Of a stretch of DNA of 64,000 bases, positions 11,154 through 22,944 are shown piece by piece. The stretch comes from Taenia hydatigena (lineage: Eukaryota; Platyhelminthes; Cestoda; Cyclophyllidea; Taeniidae): positions 62,001 to 126,000 of the forward strand of contig JADWOT020000292.1 of the NCBI GenBank assembly GCA_036345935.2, read 5' to 3'. The notes beneath the pieces were generated by a model. That model saw only the letters and a program-made list of their open reading frames with translations, had not been told where the DNA came from and did not search any database. The position numbers and the translations under genes were made by a program. The stretch's first letter is position 1, and every line of letters starts with the position of its first letter.

Positions 11154-14100
11154 TTGAAATGGAGGCGAATTTCCTAAACAATTCGCCCTTGAAGTAATCG
11201 TAACTTCAGATAGTAACGAAATTGCGCCAAGAAAGAGGCTGTCGAATTTCACTTTAATAGCTCAACACATCTGTTCCTATCCCACATCTCCCTCCAAAGT
11301 GACTGTCTTGTCCCAGGAAAACTTGATAATATCCGTGGTTTAAAGAAAACTTATCGTGAAAAGAGGAAGGTTGGAAATGAGGCATTCGCTTCACAGGATC
11401 ATCTATACGACACGAACTGCGAAGTCAAATGTCCAATTGTAAGGATAGGGCTTTGCTTTAACTAATTTGTCCACTCCGCTCACCCTCAAAATAAAGTTTC
11501 TTTCTAATCGTAGGTTCCTTGCCACAATTATTTGATATTGGCAAGAAATTCATTGCCAACAGCAAGCATCCACCTTATCTGCGCTGCACGATAAGAAAAG
11601 AATTTTAGCAGTAAAGGGACACCCAAAAGTGGGAAGTGAGCAATGGATATGTGTTCACTTAGTAAATGTTGTGAAGCCGAACCGTTTTGCATCATCAGCA
11701 CTTCAAACAGAGGCAATCTACAGAAAGCACAAAATAAGCGGGGAGGAAGTAGGCAAAAACGAGGTACTGAGCAATGATGGGTGCTCCATTGTGGTGGCTC
11801 AAAGTGCCCATGTTCCGTGCCACCAGTTCTCCTTATTATACCTTCAACAATTTTCGTCCCAGTTTGACTCCTTGTGCGATTTGTGCCTGTCTGCCACACG
11901 CGGTTACAAAGTTGGTTCACAGACAGTGAGATCTTCTCGTAGAACATTTTTATCCATAGCAGGGGCAGAGCAGCACAACGCACCAGCTAGAAAATGTAAT
12001 ACGAAGACTTGAGTTCGGTAGTGAAGCCTTTAAATTTGCGCGCAGTGCATTCAGAAATAGCCTTGTTCACCAAAAGTTCTACCACCACCAACTTATTATG
12101 CTGTAAACATGGGGTTAGTGGCGTAGGTTAAGTGACCAGCCCACTCACCGGCATTCAAGGCGGCAGACAGCAGCACTGGTAGTGCGTCACCAAAGCAGAG
12201 GGTGTTGGCAATGCTTGTGGTGGACAAGTGACCACAGCATAAATGGAGGGTAGTCAGGTGATGAGACGCTCAGTAGACCTGTAGTGGAACAGTGGAATGA
12301 TGTGCATTGTTTTAATGCTGCAGTCCGTAAAACTCCATGTTACGATGGAAGCAATGGTGTCAACTAGTCCACTTTACTCGTTTGTGTTACTGCTTGATCC
12401 TTCAAGAATGTCTGATCTCGTAAAAAGCCACAACATTGGTATTTCATCTCCCTGTTAGCCATAGCCTGATGTTTATGCGCGAGGGCTTGTGTCCTGTCGA
12501 GCTTCCTACTAGGGTTGGTAGTCATCAAGCCGGACCGCAATGCAGGTGGCTCTGTTAGCCGACGGCTGAGCAAGCGAGGGAGCACCATGTTCGTGTTCGC
12601 CGTGAACAGCTGGCTACCCGGCTGAGAGTGCTGCACACCAGACGAGACATGTTTCTACTTGCACGTGGTCATAGTATTTGATGCAACTTGGTTTTGTGCT
12701 GTGTCAGTGAGCGTAAAGTGCGTGCCATCAGCCAATTAGGAGGAGTTGGAGGGAGAGTGCAGTGCTAGACAAGTGGCTGCGAAAGCCAAGAGCCCTCCCA
12801 CTGTCCCAACTACGTACATCATGTCCACGACCGCAACCACTCGCGGTGGAAGGCAGAAAGGCCGTCGGTGGATACCCAATTCGAGTTTCAGACAGTCAAA
12901 AAAGCGCCTTTCATCATGCTATTTTTTCAATGCTTAGCTCTAGCAGCTATCTCTACAATAGCATGAGAAAAGGGCGCTTTCTCCTCAGCCTTTCATCTCC
13001 TCCCCCTCGCCCTCCCAACAAGCGTGCTCATCTGCCCACGACATTGCATGGCATTGAGGACTTCTGCTAGAAACAAACTCCGAGCATAATAGTCCTCCAA
13101 CTCGCTGAACTTATATTCAATTACTTAGGGCTGCACCATCACTTGCGCGATAATCAGCGATGATTTCACGATTTCAAGCACATCCAAACCAACAGTTCTT
13201 CTCTCACTACCAAAACACCTAGTTTCATCAAGTACTGAACTTGTCTAGACTCAGATCCACTGATAGTAGTCTGTGAGGAAATGAGGTTGAAGTGAGCTTG
13301 ACAAATCAGTTCATGGGTTAAGTCAGTCAGGTAATGCGCCCCAATGTAGTAAGATCTTCGGGAGTGCCAAACCGTTCTGGCACTTCATGCAGCTAAGAGG
13401 TTTCAAGTGAGGTGAGACTTGCCTCGATTTATTGGTCAGTAGAGTAACTTTTGTGGGAACACGAACTGATTGCGTTAGAGATGACTTGTGTGCCGGTGTA
13501 GCTCGACACATCTCACCCTTCCCCCACATCCACCCATCATGCATTGTGACAGAATGTTGAAGCACGCAACCCCTTTGATGTTGTCGCCTGCATTATGAGT
13601 GTGTGCTCACGACGTAATTGGAAAATGCAATTACGCCTCCCCAACCTGCAGTCGCAGCAGCTATTCGGCTTGGCTTCGCGGGGCTTGTGTTTGCGTGAAT
13701 TGTGGGTCCACCCTAGGGCGTGGCTCTTGGCTCATGTCGGCAGCCCCTCAGCCCTTCTGAACCGTGGTAGCGCGTCATCATCGCCTGCAGTGCGCCAACC
13801 AATCTTCGTGACGGCTATTGACCGACTTCAGTGTCGGCGTGTAGTTTGCAATCCAATCCATCACCTCCTCGAGGCGACAGACTTGCACACTTTCGTGTGA
13901 GGCTTCCTATGCATATGAATGGACTTAAGATTAATCCGATCCACCAATAGTTGATGCTGAAAAGGAGCTTTGATAGTTAGCTCTGCTCCTACCATTATCA
14001 GCGATGATTATGTCAATGCGGCATATTATTATAGAGCAAGCTAAATTATCAACATGCGTCGCATGAAATCTTTAATGTTTGCAAAGGCATTCAAGTCCAG

Positions 14101-15394
14101 AGCTTCCACTCTGAAAGTTGGTGTATTTAAGTGGATTCCCACTGCATCTCTGCAAACGAGTCTAGATTGTTGTCTGATTGCTGCCTTTCGTAGTTATGCG
14201 GCAAATGGCCTGCTTATGCTGCAGAGGTGGATCCAAAGCAGACATCCGTGCCACCTCAGGCTCATTGTATATCTACATGGTGCTGGCAGAGAAGAGTGTG
14301 AATTCGCCTTACCTACTAAACGTTGGTTCCGTTTGTGCTCTCATCGTAATCAACCAAACTCAACACGGAGGTGGGTAAGAACAGGGTTTGAGGTGAAACT
14401 GAGTGGATGCCAGTACCATGATTGCATAACCTTCTACGACAGTTTGGACGCATCCTCGTCTCTTTATGAGACTACAGGATCAGCGGTTTCTTGCTGTCGA
14501 CAGCCTAATAGGCTCCTTCCACCTTCACGACATCACCTCACAGAGTGATGACGTTGATGTTTGCGAGGACACACGCCACCTCAAAATGACCCACTCAACC
14601 CCTCAATACCTCCCCTCAACCTTAGAACTTATGCTCAATCAGGCTTTGACAACTTCTACTTCATGACAATAGATGAAAAGGAGAATACAAATCAAGCACA
14701 GTTGGCAGTTTCCATCTTCATCATATGCCTTCAGTCTGGCCATTTGTCGACATCTTTCACCTTAGGAGGGTAGGTCTTGACACAGCAGTTGAGCTCATGG
14801 CGCAGTCAAAGAAATCTGACCACAAACAATCCTCTACAGGTGTGTACAGACCCTTTGGCAAACATTGGCATCCAGCACACCGCAATCCCACGAGCCACCT
14901 TTCTGCGTACTGCTCCTCGAGTAGGGATGTTAGCGTCCCCAACCCCCTTTCACACGCAGCAGATAAACCAGCCTCGTCCAGTTCTTCCCATGCAATCCGT
15001 TGTTTAGCATGTGCGCATTCGTCCAACGTCGCCTTGTTCCGAGCTCTGAGCGTGGATGAAACAGCCTACAATTCTGTGACGAAGACGTGGTTGGTGGGAG
15101 CGGTGGATGCATGCACAAAACACGGACTCTGTTGAATGCTGGTGAGATTGAGTCGTCATTCTTTACTTCAAAGCCCGACTCCTCTCCTTGTCCATAGATG
15201 CACCTCTGTAATTCGTTGTGTCTATCGCCTTCTAAGCGTAATTTCCTTCACTGCAAATAAACGTTTACCTGCCTTGCAACCGAAGCAGTCGGGTGTAGGG
15301 TTCTGAGTCCACTCACCCACTCACGTTTTCGCATATACGCGTTGTGAGTAGGCACATGTCTTCCACTTAATCAAATTCAAGCAGTCAGACACTG

Positions 15395-15441
15395 ACGTTG
15401 GAATGGTCTGACAATGAGGCCTTGGTGACAGTTTTCGCAGT
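15395..15441 (+). repeat. Local 47-bp direct repeat inside segment S, unit 1
   Basis: Repeats at 15587-15633 with three mismatches. In the other copy of S the two units (from about 46419 and 46587) lie closer together. A shorter block, GTAGGCACATGTC, recurs nearby at about 15349 and 15448. Confidence 0.8.
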
Positions 15442-15586
15442 TGTGGGTAGGCACATGTCCGCGCAATGTCACTGCGGTGAAATTGACCTTGAGGTGATGG
15501 CATGCCTTAAATAAGTGAGCCGCTCCAGTGGCAACTGCTTTGGCGGGAATCATTCGGTCTCGCATTGGGGACAGAGGCATCGCTTC

Positions 15587-15633
15587 ACGTTGGAATGGTC
15601 TGACAAACAGGCCTTGGTGACGGTTTTCGCAGT
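15587..15633 (+). repeat. Local 47-bp direct repeat inside segment S, unit 2
   Basis: Second unit of the repeat at 15395-15441. The spacing of 192 bp here is shorter in the copy at 46.4 kb, where the spacer has a small deletion. Confidence 0.8.
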
Positions 15634-16116
15634 CAGTACAAATGACTAAGTAGCGTCAATTTAAACCCGCCAGTTCACGCAAAGCACCTGCAAAATGGAT
15701 GGAGTCAATTAAGTGAATGAGGGTCTGTTCATGACTTCGCTCCTGACTGCACAACTACTAGCTGCTTTAGTTCGAGCGTCTTAGTCATCTGCGCAATCTA
15801 AAATGAAGTTTCAGCATCGTCATGCCCACGTGTGCATTCCACACGCAAGGTCTTACAACTTGCGGGTTTGTAGCTAAAACACGCTCCCCTTGAGACGCAG
15901 ACATGCCTAGTCAGAGAGCAGTTCATTTAGTCAACAGCATGTTGATGGGAGGCCGCTTCTACCTGTGCACTCTCCATGATTGCTCAAGTAAAGCCCTACA
16001 TACTATCAAGGATGTCATTTTCTTCATGGAAGTCATGAAAGCGAATACGCGGTGGGGAGTTGAACAGTGTTGTGCGTTGGCATTACGAGGTCAGCTGGAG
16101 TTGAAGAGGAGGTCAT

Positions 16117-16716
16117 TGCAGTTGTTGAGACGTGGCGGAGTTCTGCGAGAACGTCTGGCACCGAATGCTTCAGACGGAGCAGATTCACCCCCCCATTTGA
16201 AGATGCTGATGCTGTGGTTGACAACATCACCAATGCCGCACGCCAAGGTGGTACAAGTGCACGGTCCAAGTGGTACAACTCCTAAAGCCACCGGTGAAGG
16301 GAGACAAGGTGGGTGAGAAAGCAGTGATGCAAAAAATGAAGAAAATGGAAGCAGAAGCGGAAGTTTTACGGAATTAATTGTTGGCTTGATACCTAACCAC
16401 GATTAAATTTCGAAACTCCGCCATAATTTTTGGGCAGTTACGACCACCGAATCGAGATGACCAACACAGCAATTCTTCTGAAAACAGGCAGAGGTAACAA
16501 CTGATTAAGGGAGTGCCCTACGCATTTCAGAAAGTGGTATAGATTCACAAAAAGTAAGCACTTTGTTGCTGGAACGCATAGACTGTGTGTTCTAACAGAT
16601 GAGTACAGCGTACCCGTGCACATGATCTAAAAGCCTATATTGTGCGCCCAGCGACATGTGCACATTGCCACTCTTGTCTAGCTTTGTCCACACTTCTAAT
16701 TCACCAGTCACCCTTT
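16117..16716 (+). other. 0.6-kb stretch present in only one copy of segment S
   Basis: Absent from the copy at 43.6-50.2 kb, where the flanks join directly at about 47117. The bases TTGC occur at both edges in this copy. That fits either deletion between 4-bp repeats in the other copy or an insertion with a 4-bp target duplication here. I see no transposon ends or coding domain in it. Confidence 0.75.
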
Positions 16717-19700
16717 GCCCGACAGAGCCCTCGTCCAGGAAGGCTATCATTAATTTGGAGCAACAAGTTCACACACCCACCGACAGTAGTGGGACCTTGG
16801 TTTTGAGACAACGTAGACGCAACAAGATGCTTAAACTGCTCTTTAATTTGACTGCTTTATGCATTGCTCCCTACCTTCGAAACAAAGTCGTCGCAAGGCC
16901 GAGATCGCAAACGAGTGGACGTTTCAATCTGCAACTTAAATTAACAATTGCATGAAATTTAATCATAGCCAGGAGATAAGGTCGAGACCTTTGAATCAAC
17001 AAAACTCGGCTGTTGAAGCGGTCGGCGTAAGGCCCAAGGTAAAGCGTTTCTACTGCACACTCGGTACCGCTTTGTCGCGCCTTCTAGCAGGTAGAGCGAG
17101 GTCGCTGACCGCAGCCACGGCGTCTCTTTGGACCAAAAGGAACCAAGTGTTTACACCCACTTGCAGAGGATACTGCTCAGCTTTCCGCACGCACCCGACC
17201 TATCACTGCCGATTTCGGATATGCAGTATGCAACTTCATCCCGCAGAAGTTTAATCATTTCAGAGGTGGGTTGATGTCAAGTATTCATCTTTGGGGAAGC
17301 ATTGGAACGCTATAGCTGCTTAATTCTTAGTCAAGACAACGGGCCCACCAAGGATCCCTGCCCCCCGGCTGTATCATTAGTCCCAAGCCCTACTCTACCT
17401 CGAGTATGCACACTATGCCCAAGCACAATGCCTCCTTTCCACCTTCAGGGTAGTCGCGGCACGTCGCATCACTGACGGTAAAAAGCCATCCCACCCCAAA
17501 AAGCATCTATCCTGATGTCTACTGCTGAGTGCTAAAGCCCAGTGGAGCAAAAGAAATTGCCGCTCACCTTCGACCACCACCCCTTCTAAAAAAGCTTCGT
17601 CACAATCACCCTCAGCGCACCTGCACAACGATGTCGATTAAGTGAACCCGCAATACCACCTCCACTTCTTCACTAATGCGATAGCAACCACGCAGACATA
17701 ATTACTAGGCAGCTCTGAAGTGAAAAATGTGCCGAAGAGTAATGGAGGCAGAACCCTATCTCCACAGAACTTTGCTACATCTCGTCCTGTGTCGCATGAC
17801 TCTGCTCTTGAGTCAGTGTCCCTACAACTAGCGAGCACACTTCTCCCTCCCCAAAGCCTGTTCCCATACGGTCAAAACCCCGATTCCAGCTACATTGCCA
17901 AGTGGAAGCAGTGCCCTCGCAGCCAAATGTCTCCTTGGTAGCACAGGAACTTGATGACTAGCATGGTTGACTCGTAGGTGCTTCCCTACAACCCTGCCTT
18001 CGTTGTGATGGCTGAGGCGGAGCGTTGATAGGAGAGGAGCGTCAAGCACAACGCCCTGAGATTTCGACAGTAGAACTACCTATGGACATCCGCCATTGCG
18101 CCTTTACCGAGTGAGCCAACTCCCAGACCACGCCAATAGCCTCCATCGCCTTGTGAGTTGAATATGCACGTCTTGCCAGTCCAGGGAAGTATCGAGACAG
18201 AGAATGCAATTCCTCGGTCACTACACTTGCACAATCACTTCTGCAGTGATGGTGATTAGACCACCTTATTTGTGTAAAGCAGATCCCACCCGCCCAACCA
18301 CCCATTTCAAGCCCGGCCGCTAACACAATGCCAACCATTTGCCATTTCGATGAACTTACCTTGACCCTCCCTCAAGGTTGGTCTCGTGTACAGATAGCAC
18401 ATCCTCAAACGCATCGGTTGCTCAATTCGACGGCACTTTCAAAACGCGAGAATATAAACAGCTCATCTTCCCGTATCAGTACATAAGAAAGGTACTTTGG
18501 TGATCCACTCCACAGTTCTGGCTTAAATCATGCAGCACCACACAGCCCTACCCTAACGGCACACTCATGGTCACCAAACAGGGATAGAAACCGACAAAAG
18601 TGCCGATGCGGCGGATTGGGGGGGAACGCAAGACGACTAATGGACAAAGATAGACACTTTACGACATTCGGCAAAAGAACCAGGAAAGGGGATCCCCACT
18701 GACACAGGAGATGCTGCGTTGTCGAGTTCCACTGCCCTCCACTACTGACACCCAACCGGACGGATTGATGTCCTCCGCGTCCCATTAGTTGGCATTCGGC
18801 ACAACTCGCGGTATCACACTTTTGCATGCGCGGTTGCAGGATTCCATCAAATGAAGCAAAGTAAAGTGACGATAGTTTCAGCACAACAAATAATGCCAAT
18901 GAGAGAAGCATCCACCTTGGATCGAGACCCTTTCATTTCCCATGAATGGATAAAGAAGTGGCCAAGATATTTTCCCGTAAATACTAGCCGAACAGGTGTT
19001 GTGAACTCTTCCGTACACCGTTATTCCAGATGGCAGGCCACAGTGATAGCGCCTGTGTGCAAGAGCGCACGACGATAATTGGCATTGTGAAAAAGGACTT
19101 ATAACCCACACACGCCTACCTACAAATAGAAAGTTAAGTGAAGGTCAAGTAGAGATGAATTACTCGAGGACAGTTCAAGTCCGTCCTGCAGATGTTCTAG
19201 GCTCAAAATGTCAAAGCGGTGAGTGTTGGACCAAACCAACTAGTCACCTGGACAGCACATTCAACGTATTCCTCAATTTCGAAGTCGTCCTCATCTTCAC
19301 CCAATGGGCTGATAAGCGTCTCCGCGATCTAGATCAAAGTAGAAGCAAGTGAGAGCGATCGTACGTACTCGATTTTATGCTTCACTTCGACAAACACGCC
19401 GACAGTATACAGTCGCATTCAGGCTACTCCTCCTTCAGGCTCACAGGTCTACCACATATGCTAGAACTCTCACTTACCTTGAGCCAACTCATGTGGAAGA
19501 GGATACCAAGTGGACCCGAAATCGGTACGTGAAGATCCACGCTGATGATGGTGTTTGGCTCAAGGCATTGCCATGGAAGCGGAGCCACCATGAAGTAGGC
19601 GTTGACAATCAGTGTTGCTACCTGGAAAATATTGCACCAGTTTTCTAAAAGTAACAGAGAAAATATTCCCTCTCATGTGTGCGCTGAGAAGGTAAGGTAA

Positions 19701-21554
19701 CTTGTCTCAATGCACATAAATGGAACGCTCATCCTGTCAACAGTTCAACAGCTCTATCGAAAACGATGAGCACGCTTGTTGGGAGGGCGAGGGAAGGAAA
19801 GGCACTTTTTGACTGTTTGAAACTCGAATTGGGTATCCACCGACGGCCTTTCTGCCTTCCACCGCGAGTGGTTGCGGTCGTGGACATGATGTACGTAGTT
19901 GGGACAGTGGGAGGGCTCTTGGCTTTCGCAGCCACTTGTCTAGCACTGCACTCTCCCTCCAACTCCTCCTAATTGGCTGATGGCACGCACTTTACGCTCA
20001 CTGACACAGCACAAAACCAAGTTGCATCAAATACTATGACCACGTGCAAGTAGAAACATGTCTCGTCTGGTGTGCAGCACTCTCAGCCGGGTAGCCAGCT
20101 GTTCACGGCGAACACGAACATGGTGCTCCCTCGCTTGCTCAGCCGTCGGCTAACAGAGCCACCTGCATTGCGGTCCGGCTTGATGACTACCAACCCTAGT
20201 AGGAAGCTCGACAGGACACAAGCCCTCGCGCATAAACATCAGGCTATGGCTAACAGGGAGATGAAATACCAATGTTGTGGCTTTTTACGAGATCAGACAT
20301 TCTTGAAGGATCAAGCAGTAACACAAACGAGTAAAGTGGACTAGTTGACACCATTGCTTCCATCGTAACATGGAGTTTTACGGACTGCAGCATTAAAACA
20401 ATGCACATCATTCCACTGTTCCACTACAGGTCTACTGAGCGTCTCATCACCTGACTACCCTCCATTTATGCTGTGGTCACTTGTCCACCACAAGCATTGC
20501 CAACACCCTCTGCTTTGGTGACGCACTACCAGTGCTGCTGTCTGCCGCCTTGAATGCCGGTGAGTGGGCTGGTCACTTAACCTACGCCACTAACCCCATG
20601 TTTACAGCATAATAAGTTGGTGGTGGTAGAACTTTTGGTGAACAAGGCTATTTCTGAATGCACTGCGCGCAAATTTAAAGGCTTCACTACCGAACTCAAG
20701 TCTTCGTATTACATTTTCTAGCTGGTGCGTTGTGCTGCTCTGCCCCTGCTATGGATAAAAATGTTCTACGAGAAGATCTCACTGTCTGTGAACCAACTTT
20801 GTAACCGCGTGTGGCAGACAGGCACAAATCGCACAAGGAGTCAAACTGGGACGAAAATTGTTGAAGGTATAATAAGGAGAACTGGTGGCACGGAACATGG
20901 GCACTTTGAGCCACCACAATGGAGCACCCATCATTGCTCAGTACCTCGTTTTTGCCTACTTCCTCCCCGCTTATTTTGTGCTTTCTGTAGATTGCCTCTG
21001 TTTGAAGTGCTGATGATGCAAAACGGTTCGGCTTCACAACATTTACTAAGTGAACACATATCCATTGCTCACTTCCCACTTTTGGGTGTCCCTTTACTGC
21101 TAAAATTCTTTTCTTATCGTGCAGCGCAGATAAGGTGGATGCTTGCTGTTGGCAATGAATTTCTTGCCAATATCAAATAATTGTGGCAAGGAACCTACGA
21201 TTAGAAAGAAACTTTATTTTGAGGGTGAGCGGAGTGGACAAATTAGTTAAAGCAAAGCCCTATCCTTACAATTGGACATTTGACTTCGCAGTTCGTGTCG
21301 TATAGATGATCCTGTGAAGCGAATGCCTCATTTCCAACCTTCCTCTTTTCACGATAAGTTTTCTTTAAACCACGGATATTATCAAGTTTTCCTGGGACAA
21401 GACAGTCACTTTGGAGGGAGATGTGGGATAGGAACAGATGTGTTGAGCTATTAAAGTGAAATTCGACAGCCTCTTTCTTGGCGCAATTTCGTTACTATCT
21501 GAAGTTACGATTACTTCAAGGGCGAATTGTTTAGGAAATTCGCCTCCATTTCAA

Positions 21555-21674
21555 GTGCTGTTTTCTTTCTTTCATTTATTCTTTCTTTCTTTCTTAATTC
21601 CTTCCCTCTCACCCACCCAAGTCCCTCTCCTCTCTATCTTCTTCATCATAAGCCCTTCATTTCTTCGCCGCATA
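21555..21674 (+). repeat. Polypyrimidine tract in the right arm
   Basis: Mirror image of 11034-11153, with a run of CTTT units near 21558-21594. Confidence 0.7.
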
Positions 21675-22768
21675 ATGTAACCCCTTGACCCAAAGTTCCT
21701 TGCACACTATTTTACTGAGCGTAGGTTTTGCACTCAAGAGGTGATGGGCAAAGTTGAGTCGCTTTCTAGTTCACTGAGGCGATTGCAAATAGCGCTGACA
21801 AGAAAAACGGCTGATAGCATTTGAGACTGGTTTTAGTGCATCCGTGAGAAGGGATTTACGAGCACAATACAGGAACGGTGTGAAAACAGTGCAGGAGCGG
21901 CTCAAGTGAGTGACCAAGTCCACCCATCGACAAAGCCCATTTTGGCATTGCGTGTAGATGCTTATCAGGCAATACAAGGCTGGTGTAAAATATTCCGCAA
22001 ATGATATGGCTCACGTTAAAATGATGAAATAATTTTGCAGTGTCCTGCTCATGGCGTTCTGCAGGTGGTGTTTATTTAGAGGAAGCATATTGTAAACTTT
22101 TGGGGGAAGGGAAGGCAAGAGAACTCATCACTCTTGAAGTAAGAGAAGTGGAGCAATACTGGCCGAGTAGGAATTGTTTCGCATGCCGAGGCAAAGTTCT
22201 CGTTAAGGACTTTAGTTAGTTCGGCTGTTGAAACAGGTTTTTCGGGTGAATGTGTAAACACGTAACAGTCTGATTGGCAAGTCGGTGAGAGCTAAGCTCA
22301 CTTCTGTCAAACGGGTGTTTAAAAAAGATGTTCAGTTAGATGGTTATCGGACCATTCCAAGCGAGATGGTAGATTCCACAATTAGGGACCGCTCTGGAGC
22401 CTGGTGATGTGGTCAGGGGCGTGGGTATCTGCTCTTCAAAACAAAAGTTTTTGCTTAATGGAGGCTCATTAGAAGATGAGTTGAGCAAAGATGAAAATCT
22501 ATTGTCAGAAAACACACTGACGTCGTTCAACACACGGATTCTTCCATGAGTTAAAATAAGCAAATGGGCAAAACTACGTCCAAGGTACTACTGTTACCAC
22601 TAAGTAGTATGTCAGCCTGTGTTTGCACAAGTGCATTGTAACTTGCGATCCCGCTTACTCAAAGCAACTTAGACACTGTGGTGAAGAGATGTGTGCAGGT
22701 GTAGTGCCGCAGTCGGTGATTAAGGTGAGGCGCGGCTTCACGAGTTTCTACCTACACATTGCCGAATG

Positions 22769-22857
22769 ACGCTGTGAGGCAGACGCGACCACTCAAGCAT
22801 CAAGTATCACTGGCACACCATCCTATCACAGCGAAGGGTGAAGCGTTATAGCTCACA
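22769..22857 (+). promoter_or_regulatory. Conserved upstream block of the intact GT31 gene
   Basis: Ends 87 bp before the ATG. Identical over 89 bp to the upstream block of the diverged third copy at 25430-25518. The 9-bp inverted repeat CCTATCACA (22822-22830) and TGTGATAGG (22858-22866) overlaps its 3' part. Likely part of the promoter; no factor can be named. Confidence 0.5.
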
Positions 22858-22944
22858 TGTGATAGGGAGCACATGCACATAAAGCACACAACAATGGTCT
22901 AAGCTCTTCATCACAACACAAGTAACTCATTTCCATTCTAACCA

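Larger units (their letters stand above)
9192..12910 (-). repeat. Large inverted repeat, left arm
   Basis: Pairs with 19798-23463 on the opposite strand. From 9264 to about 12900 every position x matches 32708-x without an indel, and I found only a few substitutions (two in the GT31 exon, one near 10690), so identity is above 99.5% by eye. Outside that core the left arm has 53 extra bases (9211-9263), then 19 more matching bases, and ends in what is the GT31 intron in the right arm. At the inner end the left arm has about 100 bp (from about 12911) that the right arm lacks; matching resumes at 12989-13031. Apart from the GT31 exon the arm holds no gene I can support: the 151-codon frame (11528-11983, minus) and the 127-codon frame on the other strand (11629-12012) overlap and match nothing known. 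Confidence 0.95.
12613..19768 (+). repeat. Segment S, copy 1 (7.2 kb direct repeat)
   Basis: Matches 43648-50168 in direct orientation. Offsets step from about 31,035 to 30,999 through small indels, then to 30,400 after a 0.6-kb gap. Identity is several per cent lower than between the inverted arms. The first 300 bp also belong to the inverted repeat, so that part exists three times (also near 19808-20096 on the minus strand). Many open frames are shared with the other copy (for example 14054-14548, 14725-15135, 18528-18911), but they overlap on both strands, have no known domain and in places change length between copies, so I do not call genes. The segment ends at CGAAAACGATG, where it joins the inner end of the right arm. 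Confidence 0.9.

Noticed and set aside
11528..12012. 151-codon and 127-codon frames on opposite strands, repeated at 20696-21180
   Set aside because: They overlap on opposite strands, show no domain, and are conserved only because the whole inverted arm is conserved.
15395..15633. CRISPR-like or satellite array
   Set aside because: Only two 47-bp units with unequal spacing and no regular spacers; the sequence is eukaryotic.
12746..19111. Many open frames conserved between the two copies of segment S
   Set aside because: Differences between copies include frame-changing gaps (for example 14725-15135 versus 45584-46159), and opposite-strand frames are conserved equally well, as expected from recent DNA duplication.
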